Part shown: positions 50,453 to 61,575 of the stretch, one piece after another | How positions within the stretch are numbered: position 1 is the first letter of the stretch | How the letters are laid out: every line of letters begins with the position of its first letter | Assembly: GCF_947623445.1 (NCBI RefSeq) | Contig: NC_135241.1 | Span: 4,838,501 to 4,902,500 of the forward strand | Direction of reading: 5' to 3' | From: Clavelina lepadiformis | Lineage: Eukaryota > Chordata > Ascidiacea > Aplousobranchia > Clavelinidae | Length of the DNA: 64,000 nt | Made by a program: the position numbers and the translations under genes | Notes under the pieces: generated by a model | Database searches by the model: none | Seen by the model: only the letters and a program-made list of their open reading frames with translations | Told to the model about the DNA's origin: nothing

Positions 50453-51016
50453 ATGTTAAATCTATTCAAACCATTAATGATTGGTAGTGGTGCAATGGTC
50501 GTCTTCGGAGCAGCTGTCTACATAAATGCGAAAAATTATTCCAATGACACCAGTTTTCACTCAAAGGATCCTGATCCAAGTCTTCGACGTGTTGAAAAGG
50601 ATATTTTAATTCCAAAAATCATGAGAGATCGTTCAAGACAATATGCTTGTGCAGCTCAAGTAAAGGCATTTAATGACTGCTGTTTACAATATAAACCTGG
50701 TACTTTGAAAAGTTACTTCACATTTATAAACTGCAAAAATGAGAATGATGCTATGATGCAATGCATGAATGAAAAGTTTCTTAGCATGGATTACTATTAT
50801 GACTGCAAAGAAATTTATCTTCATGAAAAGAAGCTGTTCCAAAAAACAGATGTCCTAAAGAAGGATCGCACATGTGTAAAGGACTACATTGAAAACAGTA
50901 AACCTGTAGATTTTGAAATGACGGAGACAGTGAAAAAATATTTTGAAAATGTTTCTACAGATTATGAGAAAACTAACAACATTAATAGCTTTGATGAAAG
51001 CTTACTGAAAGATTAA
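50453..51016 (+). CDS. CMC1: CMC1-like twin CX9C mitochondrial protein with an N-terminal membrane segment
   Basis: A single-exon frame of 187 codons. The core (about residues 43-135) contains RRVEKDILIPKIMRDRSRQ, matching the CMC1 N-terminal motif. Two CX9C pairs follow, C66/C76 and C94/C104, which form disulfides in the intermembrane space through the Mia40 pathway. CKEIYLHEKKLFQKT (118-132) fits the family end. CMC1 helps early cytochrome c oxidase assembly and copper handling. Unlike the compact human protein (106 residues), this one has a hydrophobic N-terminal segment (about 8-25), which could anchor it in the inner membrane, and a 45-residue acidic C-terminal tail. The first methionine is used; an upstream exon is not needed. 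STOML2 follows on the same strand after 485 bp. Confidence 0.88.
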   Translation: MLNLFKPLMIGSGAMVVFGAAVYINAKNYSNDTSFHSKDPDPSLRRVEKDILIPKIMRDRSRQYACAAQVKAFNDCCLQYKPGTLKSYFTFINCKNENDAMMQCMNEKFLSMDYYYDCKEIYLHEKKLFQKTDVLKKDRTCVKDYIENSKPVDFEMTETVKKYFENVSTDYEKTNNINSFDESLLKD

Positions 51017-51500
51017 TTTTAGGAGTGTTCTATGAAATTTTGAAATGGCTTAATGCACTAAGTGTGTACATTTTGCAGGCTTGTCTCAGCCTTGATTAAC
51101 ATGTTGAAGTAGTTAGACTTTCGGTTTAAACTTTGTTAGAAACTGATATGGCAATTGTATTATGGCATTAGTTTTGTTGACCTTAAATTTTCAAATTACC
51201 ACATGTTTAATTGGTTTGTATATATTTATATTTTAATGATGTGATGAAGGAACTGACATATCAATAATTTTTTCTTTTGTTGCAATTTAATTTTGATCGT
51301 GCATATTGTTGTTAATCGTGTCCAAATTGATTTATCATCTTTACCCATTTTGGAGCTAGCAACAACTGTACTTTGATGTTTATGTATCATTTGTTCCTGT
51401 CAGCACAAGTTTATCCTTCCTGCTGGTTTTTGTAGGAACATTTTGCTTAGTTAAATACTGTTATGAGGTTATTAGTTTGCATGTAAATTGACTGATACAC
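51017..51500. other. Gap between CMC1 and STOML2
   Basis: AT-rich, no coding signal. It holds the CMC1 3' UTR and the STOML2 promoter/5' UTR. At 485 bp the pair is close, but nothing shows a shared transcript. Confidence 0.5.
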
Positions 51501-54500
51501 ATGAAGATGTCCAGTTTGTGTGGAATGCAACGTTGCCACAGACTACTTCGAAAAACTCTGCTTTTAAGCCATGCTGTTCCATCAAATATGAATAGTGCAA
51601 CCTTGCTTAACAGAAGAGTGCCACAGGCTCTAATCACAAACAATGTTTTAAATACAAAATATTACTCCACATACAAATTACCACGTAATACCATACTACT
51701 GTTCGTCCCTCAACAAGAAGCATGGGTGGTTGAAAGGATGGGAAAGTTTTACAAAACACTTTCACCAGTAAGATTGTTTTCTTGAAGTTATGCTGGCTGT
51801 AGGAGTATACGCCATGTTTAGGTCGGGTGGTAGATTGGGTACCTCCCCTGTTTTTGTTGTTATGTTTATAGCAAATTTTTTCTGCAGGGCTTAAACGTCT
51901 TAATACCTATCTTGGATCAAGTGAAATATGTACAAATTCTGAAAGAGCAAGCGATTAAAATACCTGAGCAAAGTGCAATTACTCGAGGTGAATGCAAGTC
52001 TTAAATGTATTTTCGAAGTCAGAACTATTGTGAATTCATGTTTTCAATATTCTTGTGTTGTAATCAGGTACCATAATATATATATACATTATTGCCGTAA
52101 CTCTTTTCTATAACCTCTTTGTATATAAAATTGATAGAAATAAGCATATTAAAATATTTTTGGTTTCCTGCATTTAGATAACGTGGGACTGCACATTGAT
52201 GGGGTCTTATATGTCAGAGTTGATGATCCGTACAAAGCAAGTTATGGAGTTGAAAACCCGGAGTATGCCGTCACACAACTCGCCCAGACAACTATGAGAT
52301 CTGAAATTGGTGGAAGCAACTTTTCTAACTGTGTTTTCGTTAAACGGAAAACTTTTTCCTATTATGATATGGGCATTCTAAGCTGAACTTTTGGTCAATT
52401 ATATTTCAAACAAGAAAACCTGTTGTCACACCATATCTAAGACAACCATATCATAACTAGTATCTCTCTCAGGTACTTGAGCATTTGATGATTTAAATAT
52501 GTTTAAAAGGAAAACTTACTCTGGATGCAATTTTCCAAGAGAGGGAAGCTTTGAACATAAATATCGTGAAAGCAATAAACCATGCATCAGAGGAGCCGTG
52601 GGGCATTAGTTGTTTGCGATATGAAATCAGAGATATACAGGTTTGAAAACCAAACTGGCATAAATAATGCTGTGACAAGGAGAATTAAATATTTTTGTTA
52701 CTTTATGGGCACTGCAATAACTTCAAAAAGCCTCTATTTGCTTAGTTGATAAATGCTTCTGGGTGTAAAGAAGTCAACGTGTATGGATATGCCCCTTGTT
52801 TGCCAGTCTTAGATTAGTTTTATAAAACCGTTGAAACATACGGAAAACTACATAATATTTTTAGGTGCCCGAAAGAGTTCAAGATGCTATGCAAATGCAA
52901 GTGGCTGCAGAAAGAAAAAAGAGGGCTCAAATTTTAGAATCGGAAGGTTCGTTGTTTATCGATGTTATTCAACTGTTTTATGCCACATTCACTTTTGTTT
53001 GTAATTTCTAGAAGCACCTAACCATAGTTTGCAAATGTAATGAATTATCTTTGTTTCTGAAATAGGTCAGAAAGAAGCAGCAATCAATGTCGCGCAGGGT
53101 CAGAGGGAATCGCAGATTCTTTCATCCGAAGCTGAGAAGATTGAAAAGATTAACCAAGCTGAAGGTAGAAGGCACAACGTATATTGCCAGGATGGACAAG
53201 ATCTCCCCTTGACAAAAGGGAGATCCTGGATAAAACTATGTAATACGCTAATCATGTGAACATCTACTTCATCCAAGGTGATGCCAAAGCAATGCTTGCT
53301 AAAGCCGATGCAAAAGCAAGATCCATCCAACTTGTTGCTGGATCACTCTCAAGGGAGGTAAGTTACATTTGTACATTAGGGTTATGACTTAAAAAAAATT
53401 TTTTTAATTTTGTGTGTCCTGTAGTTACAAATGATGAACTTTTATGTCCTGATTTGAAAACTCACAAAAGTTAAGACTGTTTAAACAAAAATCTCCCGCA
53501 CCAAATTTTTCCAGTTTTCAATGCAATGTATATGTATATATATCGACTAATTTGAATTTGCCTGACATAATTTTAATTGTGAAGATTTGAAATTTTTTTT
53601 TTGGTAAATTGTGTGAGCAGTTATAAGAGATGACAACAATGCAAAGCTAAAATTAAAATCAATTATGAAAGAGGAGAATAATTTCTGTTTACACTTTTAT
53701 GGAAAAAAGATTGGCAAACATGAATATCAGGTAGTATGCTAGAAAAGTCCATCAAGATAAATCAAACTGGGTGTTCTAAAATTCGAAAGTGGAACAGCTC
53801 AAGATATTTTCAGCAGCCTAGAAAACCTACTAGATGAATATGATGCATGGAAAAATTTGAAAATGATCATATGTGACACAACATCTGTTAATACTGGACG
53901 GCTGAATGGCGTTGTTGTGAAACTGCAAAATGCAAGGATCAGCAAGGGTTTTGATAAACCACAGTATATTGGTTGCCAACATCATATTCTTGATAGAGTC
54001 TTAAAGCATGTATTATAGTTCTTCAATCCAACGTCTTCAACAAAACCAACTCTCAACTACAAATTTGTAGATGATGTGGTGAAACACTACGAAAACTTGC
54101 AGCAATCCTACAAGCCAGAAATTGAGATGGAAATGGTTGAAAACCCAGGATGGAGGGATGATTTTAAGTTTCTCTTTGAGTTGTGCAGAGCATTCCACTT
54201 CTTCAAAGAAAATGGTAGATTTCCACTAATCAAATGGCATAAATTTCCATCTCTACACAATGCTAGATGGAATTCAAGAGCCATTTATGCTATGATTGCC
54301 CACTTCCTCATCCCTAGATGGAGATTAACTCTGGAGATATCATGCTCAGTCATTGCAAATGTGTGGCAGGAAGCCTCGTTTTCTAACAAAAGGTTTAAAG
54401 ATGGAATATACCAAAGATTATTTGATGCTATCTTTGAGCTCGAATATCCTGGAGCCTTAAAGTGCCTTAAAACCCATTGGAATTTTGATAAGTCCGTTGT

Positions 54501-55398
54501 AGATGACCCACGGCCACGCACTAACATAATTGCAGAAAGGGGAGTCAAATTGATGGAAGAACTTTACCAGAAGTGCAAAAAGGATAAATATTTGAACATA
54601 AAATTTGTATCAAAAATGAAGTTTTGAATTGTAAATTTTTTTTTACATTTGGACCAATGTCAAAAATTAAAGTCAGTTTGTGCGGCATATTTTTTACGAT
54701 TTGAACGAAATAATTATAATTTTCTAAATTTATACCAAAATGTTCATTGATTCCTGCTACAGGCAAAAAAAAATTTTCTAGTCATAACCCTATTGTACAT
54801 GTTGATAATTACTGCTGTTTAGCAAATTGAACTGTAATACGTCAGGTATAATATCATTAATTTATACACTATCGCTCATGAGCTGGTTTCAAATTTGATA
54901 ATTTTTATATACAGTTTTCAATAAAAAATTTGAAAAAGTTGTTTCTGGTGGTTCTCATTAATCTTTGCAACTTTTAGTTTGGGTCAAATGCCGCAAGTCT
55001 CTCGGTTGCCGAACAGTATGTCAGTGCTTTTGGGAACTTAGCAAAGGAAGGAAACACCATTTTGCTCCCAAGCAACACTGGCGAAGTGTCCAATATGGTA
55101 GCACAGGTAATTGCTTAGAAGTTACTGTTTGAAAATTAATTTGTCAAAATTTGCTTTAATTTTTGTACTTGAATAGCTTTCAATAAGTACATGCCCAACT
55201 GACTTAATGTATCAAGGAATAATTATACAATCTTTTGTATGTTTGTGTGTGTGAAATTTTTTTCAGGCAATGAGCATCTACAAAAATCTGAATACGCAGC
55301 CAGCCATAAAAGGTGAAGGTAGCGGTACTGAGAATCCCCAACTGTTGGATGATATCAAATTTGATGATGTTTCTGAAAAAGATTCTAAAGAAACTTGA
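51501..55398 (+). CDS. STOML2: Stomatin-like protein 2, mitochondrial
   Basis: A mitochondrial inner-membrane SPFH-family scaffold that binds cardiolipin and prohibitins. Nine exons: 51501-51767, 51888-51987, 52178-52309, 52510-52640, 52865-52946, 53066-53164, 53278-53357, 54978-55106, 55267-55398. Together they give 1,152 nt, exactly 383 residues plus stop, close to the 356 of human. Residues 1-60 are basic and hydroxylated, fitting a mitochondrial presequence. The SPFH core starts at FVPQQEAWVVERMGKF and runs through VGLHIDGVLYVRVDDPYKASYGVENPEYA, the TTMRSEIGKLTLD motif and EEPWGISCLRYEIRDIQ. The Ala/Glu-rich coiled coil follows (QVAAERKKRAQ, then KADAKARSIQ). All donors are GT, all acceptors AG. 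Intron 7 carries a hAT transposon at 53377-54792. The 51501 ATG could be replaced by the ATG two codons later. Confidence 0.95.
53377..54792 (+). mobile_element. hAT-superfamily DNA transposon in STOML2 intron 7
   Basis: The 1,416-bp element has an exact 8-bp duplication TTGTACAT (53369-53376 and 54793-54800) and perfect 13-bp inverted ends TAGGGTTATGACT, followed by A/T tracts on both sides. The interior carries a damaged transposase-like frame on the plus strand. It lies only 19 bp beyond the exon 7 donor, which remains intact. Confidence 0.93.
53761..54627 (+). pseudogene. Damaged hAT-type transposase remnant
   Basis: The translation is continuous from about 53761 to the stop at 54627, apart from one internal TAG at 54016-54018. 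Before it come CDTTSVNTGRLNGVVV, an RNase-H-fold acidic segment with the DTT..N pattern, and IGCQHHILDRVLKHV, a C.HH motif. After it comes a helical region with a central segment around FLELCRAFHFFKENG-like sequence and a WQEASFSNKRF stretch. This layout resembles hAT-like transposases seen in cnidarians and arthropods, though the exact clade is not recognised. An upstream TAA limits the frame, and the N-terminal zinc-finger part is absent. Confidence 0.75.
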
Positions 55399-55966
55399 TA
55401 GGAATTTACGCAGTTAAAGTTTGTTGCGAAATTATTGTGCAAAAACTGTTGCTTAGAAAATTATTTTTCTCTGTTTTGAAAAACCACACATTGTTCCAAT
55501 CATCAGTTTATCTAAGCATGTTATGTTTCTCGCAAAGTTTTACTTAAGGAACTCGTTTTCATGAGTTTTGGAAAATCGGTAGTTTTATTTTTTCTCTCTA
55601 TGATTGCTATTCACACTGTTCGCGTGATGTCTATCTATATATGCTGTAAAAGTTTCTGAAGAATTATGTGATACCCAACATTCCCTTCTGTTTGGCTTAC
55701 TTTGAAATACAGTAGTCGGCCTTATCTACTGTATATGAAATGACATTATGTCTTCTGAAATGATGACTTAAAATTTTGAGTTTTTTTACTCAAGTTATTT
55801 CTAGAAATGAATCTAGGAGAGTAAGAACTTGAAAACACCTGCAGTTCAGCCTTAGATAAAAAAGCAAAAAGTTCATCATTGTTTCAATTTTTTCTATCCA
55901 AGAACGAAAGTTTGTAAAGGTCGAATAAAATGAATTTTCTGTCAAAATGTGGCAGACAACCTATAC
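55399..55966. other. STOML2 3' flank
   Basis: AT-rich and without coding signal. It holds the STOML2 3' UTR and ends at a MITE. Confidence 0.5.
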
Positions 55967-56291
55967 CAGGGGTCGGGAACCTTTTTGGCTAAGGCAACCA
56001 TGAAAGCTACATATTTTTAATTGTATTCCCGTGGGAGCCATATAATATTTTTCAACACTTAAATGCAACTAACGTGTGCATTTTTAAGCAAAACCAACAA
56101 TTTTTGACAACTGTAAATGTCTGAATTTACTCTTTGATAACATGCGACTTCTGTAAGTTATGGAAAATTACAGAAAAAGTTTTATTCGTAACAATCGTGC
56201 TAAGAAATGCCAGCATAGATTTATCTGCGAGCCAGATGCCGTCATCAAAAGAGCCACATCTGGCTCGTGAGCCATTGGTTTCCTACCTCAG
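55967..56291 (+). mobile_element. hAT-type MITE, CAGGGGTCGGGAACC family
   Basis: The element is 325 bp long with an exact 8-bp duplication ACCTATAC (55959-55966 and 56292-56299). The left end is CAGGGGTCGGGAACC, and the right end reverse-complements to CTGAGGTAGGAAACC. GGAGCCAT and GAGCCA(C/G) motifs recur beneath the ends. These are typical of widely spread Charlie-like non-autonomous elements. No coding. It ends 157 bp before the start of the next gene. Confidence 0.9.
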
Positions 56292-56447
56292 ACCTATACA
56301 GTTAACTGAAAGCTACTTGAATGTAAAGGGAAATACCCTGTATGGACAATTTGGTTGTTGTAACGTCATAATTAAAAAATTAAACACCTACAGGGTCAGA
56401 AAATGAAGCATAAACAAAATGTGAAGCTAAATTAGGACCTGCCATGG

Positions 56448-59400
56448 ATGGCTTCTTTTCAAGTAAACATCGCACCAAGCTGCCCTCCATCAGTTCTTAC
56501 TCTAGGTAAGATTGTGCTTATGTCGAATAAATTTTACCAAATGAATTTAAGTATTGATTATTTTCCAACAACGGATTTGTATTTATGGCTGGCTTTAGAT
56601 TACCAAAACTTAGCAACAAAGATGCCTTCGAATTACGAAGAAAATACCCTGACTCAGAACGATGGAGTGACTTAAAATTCATGCCCAGAAACTCGTCGAG
56701 TACGGTTATCGTTTGTAACGTATGTCGGTACTGTTGCTATGGCCCAGTTTACTAAAATACCTTAAAATATGTGTTTTTATACAATAAATAAAAACATCGA
56801 TCTAAAGATTTTAAACATTTTGTGGTGTAGGCCTATGCCCTACAGTCTTTAACGTTTTTTCACGGCTTAATAAAGCTTTTATATGTATTTAAAGAAACAC
56901 TCATTTTTTCAATATCTTTTGTGAGAAACTATGCAGGCCTTCTTTTACCATAGAACTAAGAAAATCTACAGTACTTTGAAACCGACTCAAAGCCAGGAAA
57001 CATTCCGTTCCGCGTTGGTACTACAAAATGTTTTGTTGCATAGATTTTCAAAGCGACATGAATAAAATTGTAACCTCTGAGTATGTCGAAAACTTGATGG
57101 CAAACTCCAATTCAGTTGATTTTTGAAATGAAAATGGCTACTTTGCCCTTTGCTCAGTCAACTTTCGACTCAAAAATACTTTATGTCTTAAATCAAAAAC
57201 TTTTGCTGTAAGAAAGTAGAGGCCAAGTCATTAAGAGCTCCAAACTAAATTTCTTACAAAAGATGAGTGCAACATAAAAATGACGTTTAGGCTGCGTGAT
57301 GTACATATTTTAAGGTCTGGAATTTTTTTAATACAAAGTCTTGAGTTCTAACAACGGTTGAAATTTAGAAACAGGAGACCATGAAGGCAACCCAGTCGAT
57401 ATTAGAAGAAAAACCAATTCACCGGTAGATGTTTTGCCACATGTAGTTCCGGTATGCGAGCACAAGGAACAAACCAAACTACCTCGTCTAAAGCTCACAA
57501 CGAAAAAAACGAGAAACATAGTCAACATAAAAAACAATGTGTTTGACGTCACACTTCCACCGAAAAGTCTTTCCTATGGTGGTTTCAAAGGAATTCTTCG
57601 AGAAACCTCGAACGTAACAACAGTTTCAAAAAGAAAAAAGCTAGCAATGAGAGTTTACTCAGATTCCAGCCGTCCCATTGATCTAGAGGAGCTAAGATAT
57701 CTTCTCAGGCCACATAAGCAGGGACAGAAGGCAAGGTCGACAAATTCGATCGGAAATATGGCAACCCGAGAGTTAGAGACAAAACTACCTTCAATATCGG
57801 CTCCTTCAGGAAAATCTGAAGCAAATTCCTTTGCCTGGAGAACGCCATGGCACCACTCTTATTTCGGCGTTAATCGCCATAAATTCAAGGAAAGAACAGC
57901 AAACCAACATTTTTTATCAAATCCTGAAGTAAGAATCATATAGGCTGAAAATCAATCGACAAAAGTGAAAGAAATATCTGCAATCAGACATTTTTGCCTG
58001 TAATTATAATATGCCCTATGTTTGACTCACTGTCTTTGTGTTCAGTTTGATGTAGGCCTAATGCACTTGTCACTTCCCTTGAAAAACAATGCAACTTTTT
58101 CTGCTGAAAGCAAAAATACACCGTTAAAAAGTAAGTCCATTTCTTCACTCACCTTTGATTTTAAGCTTATGATAGTTTATACTATAAACTCTATACAGTT
58201 TATAAAATGCTGTTGTAAATGCGATTCAAACCATAGCTGAGCAATGCATACATCATACACTTTAAGTAGCCTACATGTTTCCCCTGCTTTGCTTAAGAAA
58301 AAAGCCTTCCGACGGAAGAAACTGAAGCAGACAACATGAGGAATAATGAGTTTCACACGCAATCAAAGACTTTGCTTCCTGGATTTTTCGCCCCTCCAGC
58401 AAAAAAGAAAGCACGTAAATTATTAAGTATGTTATAGCTTACATTGTTTGAAATTTCTTTTCTGAACCTATTTCATACTAACCTACTGAACTTTGACAAC
58501 ATAAGCCCACAAATAAATAGAATTTTGTGATTTGTTGATTTTTCAAATCATTGGTAAACCTAAAATAGGCCTATCACTTTTTCAGTTTTTCTTCAATTCA
58601 CAACGTACCCTATCTACGTTTCTATACTATGTGTGGCCGACCCTGCACGCAGTCACAGTAAAATGTGACGTAGAGTTGCACTGTTTGCTGTAGAAACTTG
58701 AAATTTGGTGACTTTTCCTAAAAAATGTTCACCTATCTGACCCTATTTGTTTTATAAAGTTTAATTTTGTAATTTTTGAGATATTGTCATATTTTCATAA
58801 TTTGCTACCATGAGCGCATTGAAGCGTATCGGTTTCGTTTAATCATTCACGCACAACCAACTTGACAAACTGTTTTCTTGTTTTCTCTTCACAAGGTCAG
58901 CTGGTTTTCAAGGCGATTAAGCACAGCAGGAGCGCGGTGTAAAAAGAAAAACTCCTAGAAATGTATCACTTGTAGAAATACTTAGTTTACACTAAATGCA
59001 CTTTTTTAGTTTTACAATTATGCTGAATACAGGAAGCTAGATATTTTTGCTACTAACCTGTAAAAATCCGATCAGGTTACGACGTATAATTTTCGAGAAA
59101 TTAACGATTGAAAACTTATGTGCAGTGTCGGCCAAACATAGTGAAAATAGTAATGTCGTTCACCCAGTTTAAATTGGGTTAAGCGAAGTGATCGTCAATG
59201 TTTATGCACGTATTTATTTTCTTGTCAACAGCACATACAATGCAGTTTCTTAATCAACGCTTATTCCAAACCGTTTTTAAACCCGTATTCTACACTACAA
59301 GAAAGCAAAACGACAAACCAGACAACATAGTCAGCAATAACCTTGATATTCAAGAACATATGGCAGTATCCGCTTCATCCAGCTACGCCACAGCCGAGGA

Positions 59401-59779
59401 ATGTGGGGATAGAAATAATTGGTGTTCTTCGGCAACGAACAATACAGAAAAGAACACCGGTCCAGAAACTCTTGGGGCAAATCTTTTCCAAACTCTTGAA
59501 ACGGAAAGAAGTTTCAGAAAAAGCAAAAATTTTCTTCCTCATGTTCTATCAAACGACAATAACAATTACAAATTAAACAAAAAAAAATCATGCAATACAA
59601 CATCTTCAACAAAGAAAGGGCATCACAACCAGAAGAGAAATATATTGCCACCTCTAATGGAACATGTCAACCGACGCAAAGACTCACAGGACGCAGATGA
59701 CGAAGAAGACACCACTAATGACAGACATGAAATCTGGGATGGAAACTCTTTTAACGATTTAAACAACGGTTTGATTTAG
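56448..59779 (+). CDS. Unrecognised five-exon gene (about 455-459 residues)
   Basis: I do not recognise the family. The exon chain is 56448-56505, 57369-57928, 58046-58130, 58298-58414 (or to 58426) and 59232-59779. All junctions are GT/AG and keep one frame, and both exon 4 donors are in phase. An upstream ATG at 56444 is rejected because its frame hits a stop at the second exon. The protein starts MASFQVNIAPSCPPSVLTLE and is basic and Ser/Thr/Asn rich. It has a LEELRYLLRPHKQGQKAR segment and an aromatic stretch TPWHHSYFGVNRHKFKER near the exon 2 end. Exon 4 has PGFFAPPAKKKAR, and exon 5 has FLNQRLFQTVFKPVF and an acidic end (DADDEEDTTND). No signal peptide or membrane segment; it looks largely disordered, possibly nuclear. 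Extra 3' exons at 59.8-60.5 kb are possible. Confidence 0.6.
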
Positions 59780-59819
59780 TTTTCTGGAGTTTTAAAAACA
59801 ATTAATTATTGCAAGGTTT

Positions 59820-60485
59820 TTACATGTTACATGTAACAGTAGATCAGATATTTGAAGATACGCTTGACTGTCCAACTAAGTCACCTCATTTCGAAATGAA
59901 ACTTGAGTATAAGAATTTTGCCCGATCGAAACGGAGGAAACATCAAAAAGAAAAAAATGGTAAAAGAGCAATAAAGTTTCATCTTAAAACTTTTTTTCAC
60001 AATTTCTTACTATAATTGGCATTAAGCCAAATAGTGACTCTTAGGCTCTTTCTGGACTCAACATTAGGAAGCATAATATTTTATTCGCCTTTTTATCAGT
60101 AAAAGTTGTTCACTTTGCAAGAGCAGTTACTGCAGGATTATTACGTCATATCTCCAATCGATTTACCGTTTCATATCTTGGATGTGCAGTCGTAGTTTAT
60201 GCTTTAGTACCCACAATGTATTCATTGATCATTTAACTTTCATTTGCCACCCTGATGTCATTTGTTCTTTAAAATGTTTCATCCAAAATGCAAGTTGAAC
60301 AATTAAGAAAGACGGTTAAGAAATATACTGCTTTAGAAAATATCTACCGCGTTGTTATTTTACAAGTAGATGGAGTACTATCGCCAAATGATTCAGAAAC
60401 AAACCTCCAGCTAAACAAATCTCTTAGAAAAAAGCCAAGAAAACTGAAAAAGACAAAAACTGACGGCTCCGAAGGTGAAAAATAA
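59820..60485 (+). other. Possible further exons of the orphan gene, or a separate small gene
   Basis: Two open stretches have the same lysine-rich composition as the preceding gene. The first, about 59820-59957, includes PHFEMKLEYKNFARSKRRKH and may end at a GT after ATG near 59958. The second, about 60288-60485, includes VKKYTALENIYRVVILQVDG and a basic tail KKPRKLKKTKTDG, ending in TAA, with a possible acceptor AAG just before it. Splicing is not proven, and joining them to exon 5 would need an internal donor in that exon. Confidence 0.3.
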
Positions 60486-61575
60486 ATGATTACAGAATAT
60501 ATTTTTTTATTTTACAGTTTTTTTGTTTTCAGTTGAAAAAAAAGTTGCTCAAAATCGTCAGTTTTTGCAAAATTTGTTTATAAATTTTTAACAGTTTTAT
60601 GCTAAAGATCCTGATTATTTGGTACTAACCACACTAAACATTTTCCATTCATTAAAAAAGTCAAGTTAGCGACGCTTTCAATGAAGTCGCTAGTGTCGTC
60701 AGACGGAGATGACGAGCTCGAAGAAAATGACGTCATCGATTAAAAGAAACATATTCTTCATGGTGCATAACTTCTGTTTTCGATGTTTTTACATCTCTGC
60801 TGGTTCGCCTGCATGCATGCCATTGTGCACAGTGGCGCTGAATATGATAGAACATCACGTCACGTGTGTTAAGATGGTTATGCTAATAAACACTATATTA
60901 CACTTCACTAGCTGCTCTCGCGAAACAAGGGGTGGTGGTATACAATATAACCTACCACGTTTTGCACAGACGAAAACAAAGCAAGCAAAAGTCGTTTTAT
61001 GTCAGTCATCTTATAGGTTCTATATTAGTTTCCTTGCAATACTTCGCCAGGTATTAAAAGCATGACTTAGCAGACAATTTGGTAAAGACAAGCGGCAGTA
61101 GGCAAAAATATATAGCCTATATATATAGTACAGCGAAAATTTGTTAACTGAAGGTTAAAGTGGCCTATTAAATTACTGTACTTTGAGTTATCCGAAATTT
61201 GGTGGCAAATAATAATTCAAACGTGACGAGAGACAGGAAATTAACACGTATTTTTCTTGTTGAAATTTCTTTAAACAAAATATTCCAGTTTGTGTAATAT
61301 GTACACAGCTACGTTGAAAAGGTAATTGCTTTAGACTGGAAAGTTGTAAACGAGGTTTACCAGCAAATATTAACTTAAAACATTCACTTCAATGTATATC
61401 TCGTGATGAGTACAAATATCCCGAAACATGAACAAATATTTTGGATTACCAATATAATGTACAATATATACTAATAAGCCGATTTTTTAGTTAACCTCAA
61501 TTTTAACTCAAGCACCCATCACAGAATTTTAAGTTCCTGAGTCGCTAAAATATTTACATAAATAAAAAGCTTTAG
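60486..61575. promoter_or_regulatory. Upstream region of the lectin-like gene with a duplicated block
   Basis: 60662-60850 resembles 63749-63918: GTTAGCG(A/T)CGC, a run of GA-rich sequence, TGACGTCATC and GTGGCGCTGA-like sequence appear in the same order. TGACGTCA (60728-60735) is a perfect CRE/ATF palindrome. An exon encoding the signal peptide of the lectin-like gene should also lie here or further left but was not identified. Confidence 0.4.

Noticed and set aside
50453..55398. CMC1 and STOML2 as an operon
   Set aside because: The 485-bp gap and separate 5' regions do not show a shared transcript, and no trans-splice evidence can be seen from DNA alone.
56444..56505. First ATG of the orphan gene (better Kozak context, GCCATGG)
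   Set aside because: Its frame meets a stop shortly after the exon 2 acceptor, whereas the ATG four bases later stays open through all five exons.
60709..61065. 118-codon frame before the lectin-like gene as its signal-peptide exon
   Set aside because: It overlaps the duplicated block, and no clear donor joins it in phase to the lectin exon. The hydrophobic stretch near MVMLINTILHF is only suggestive.
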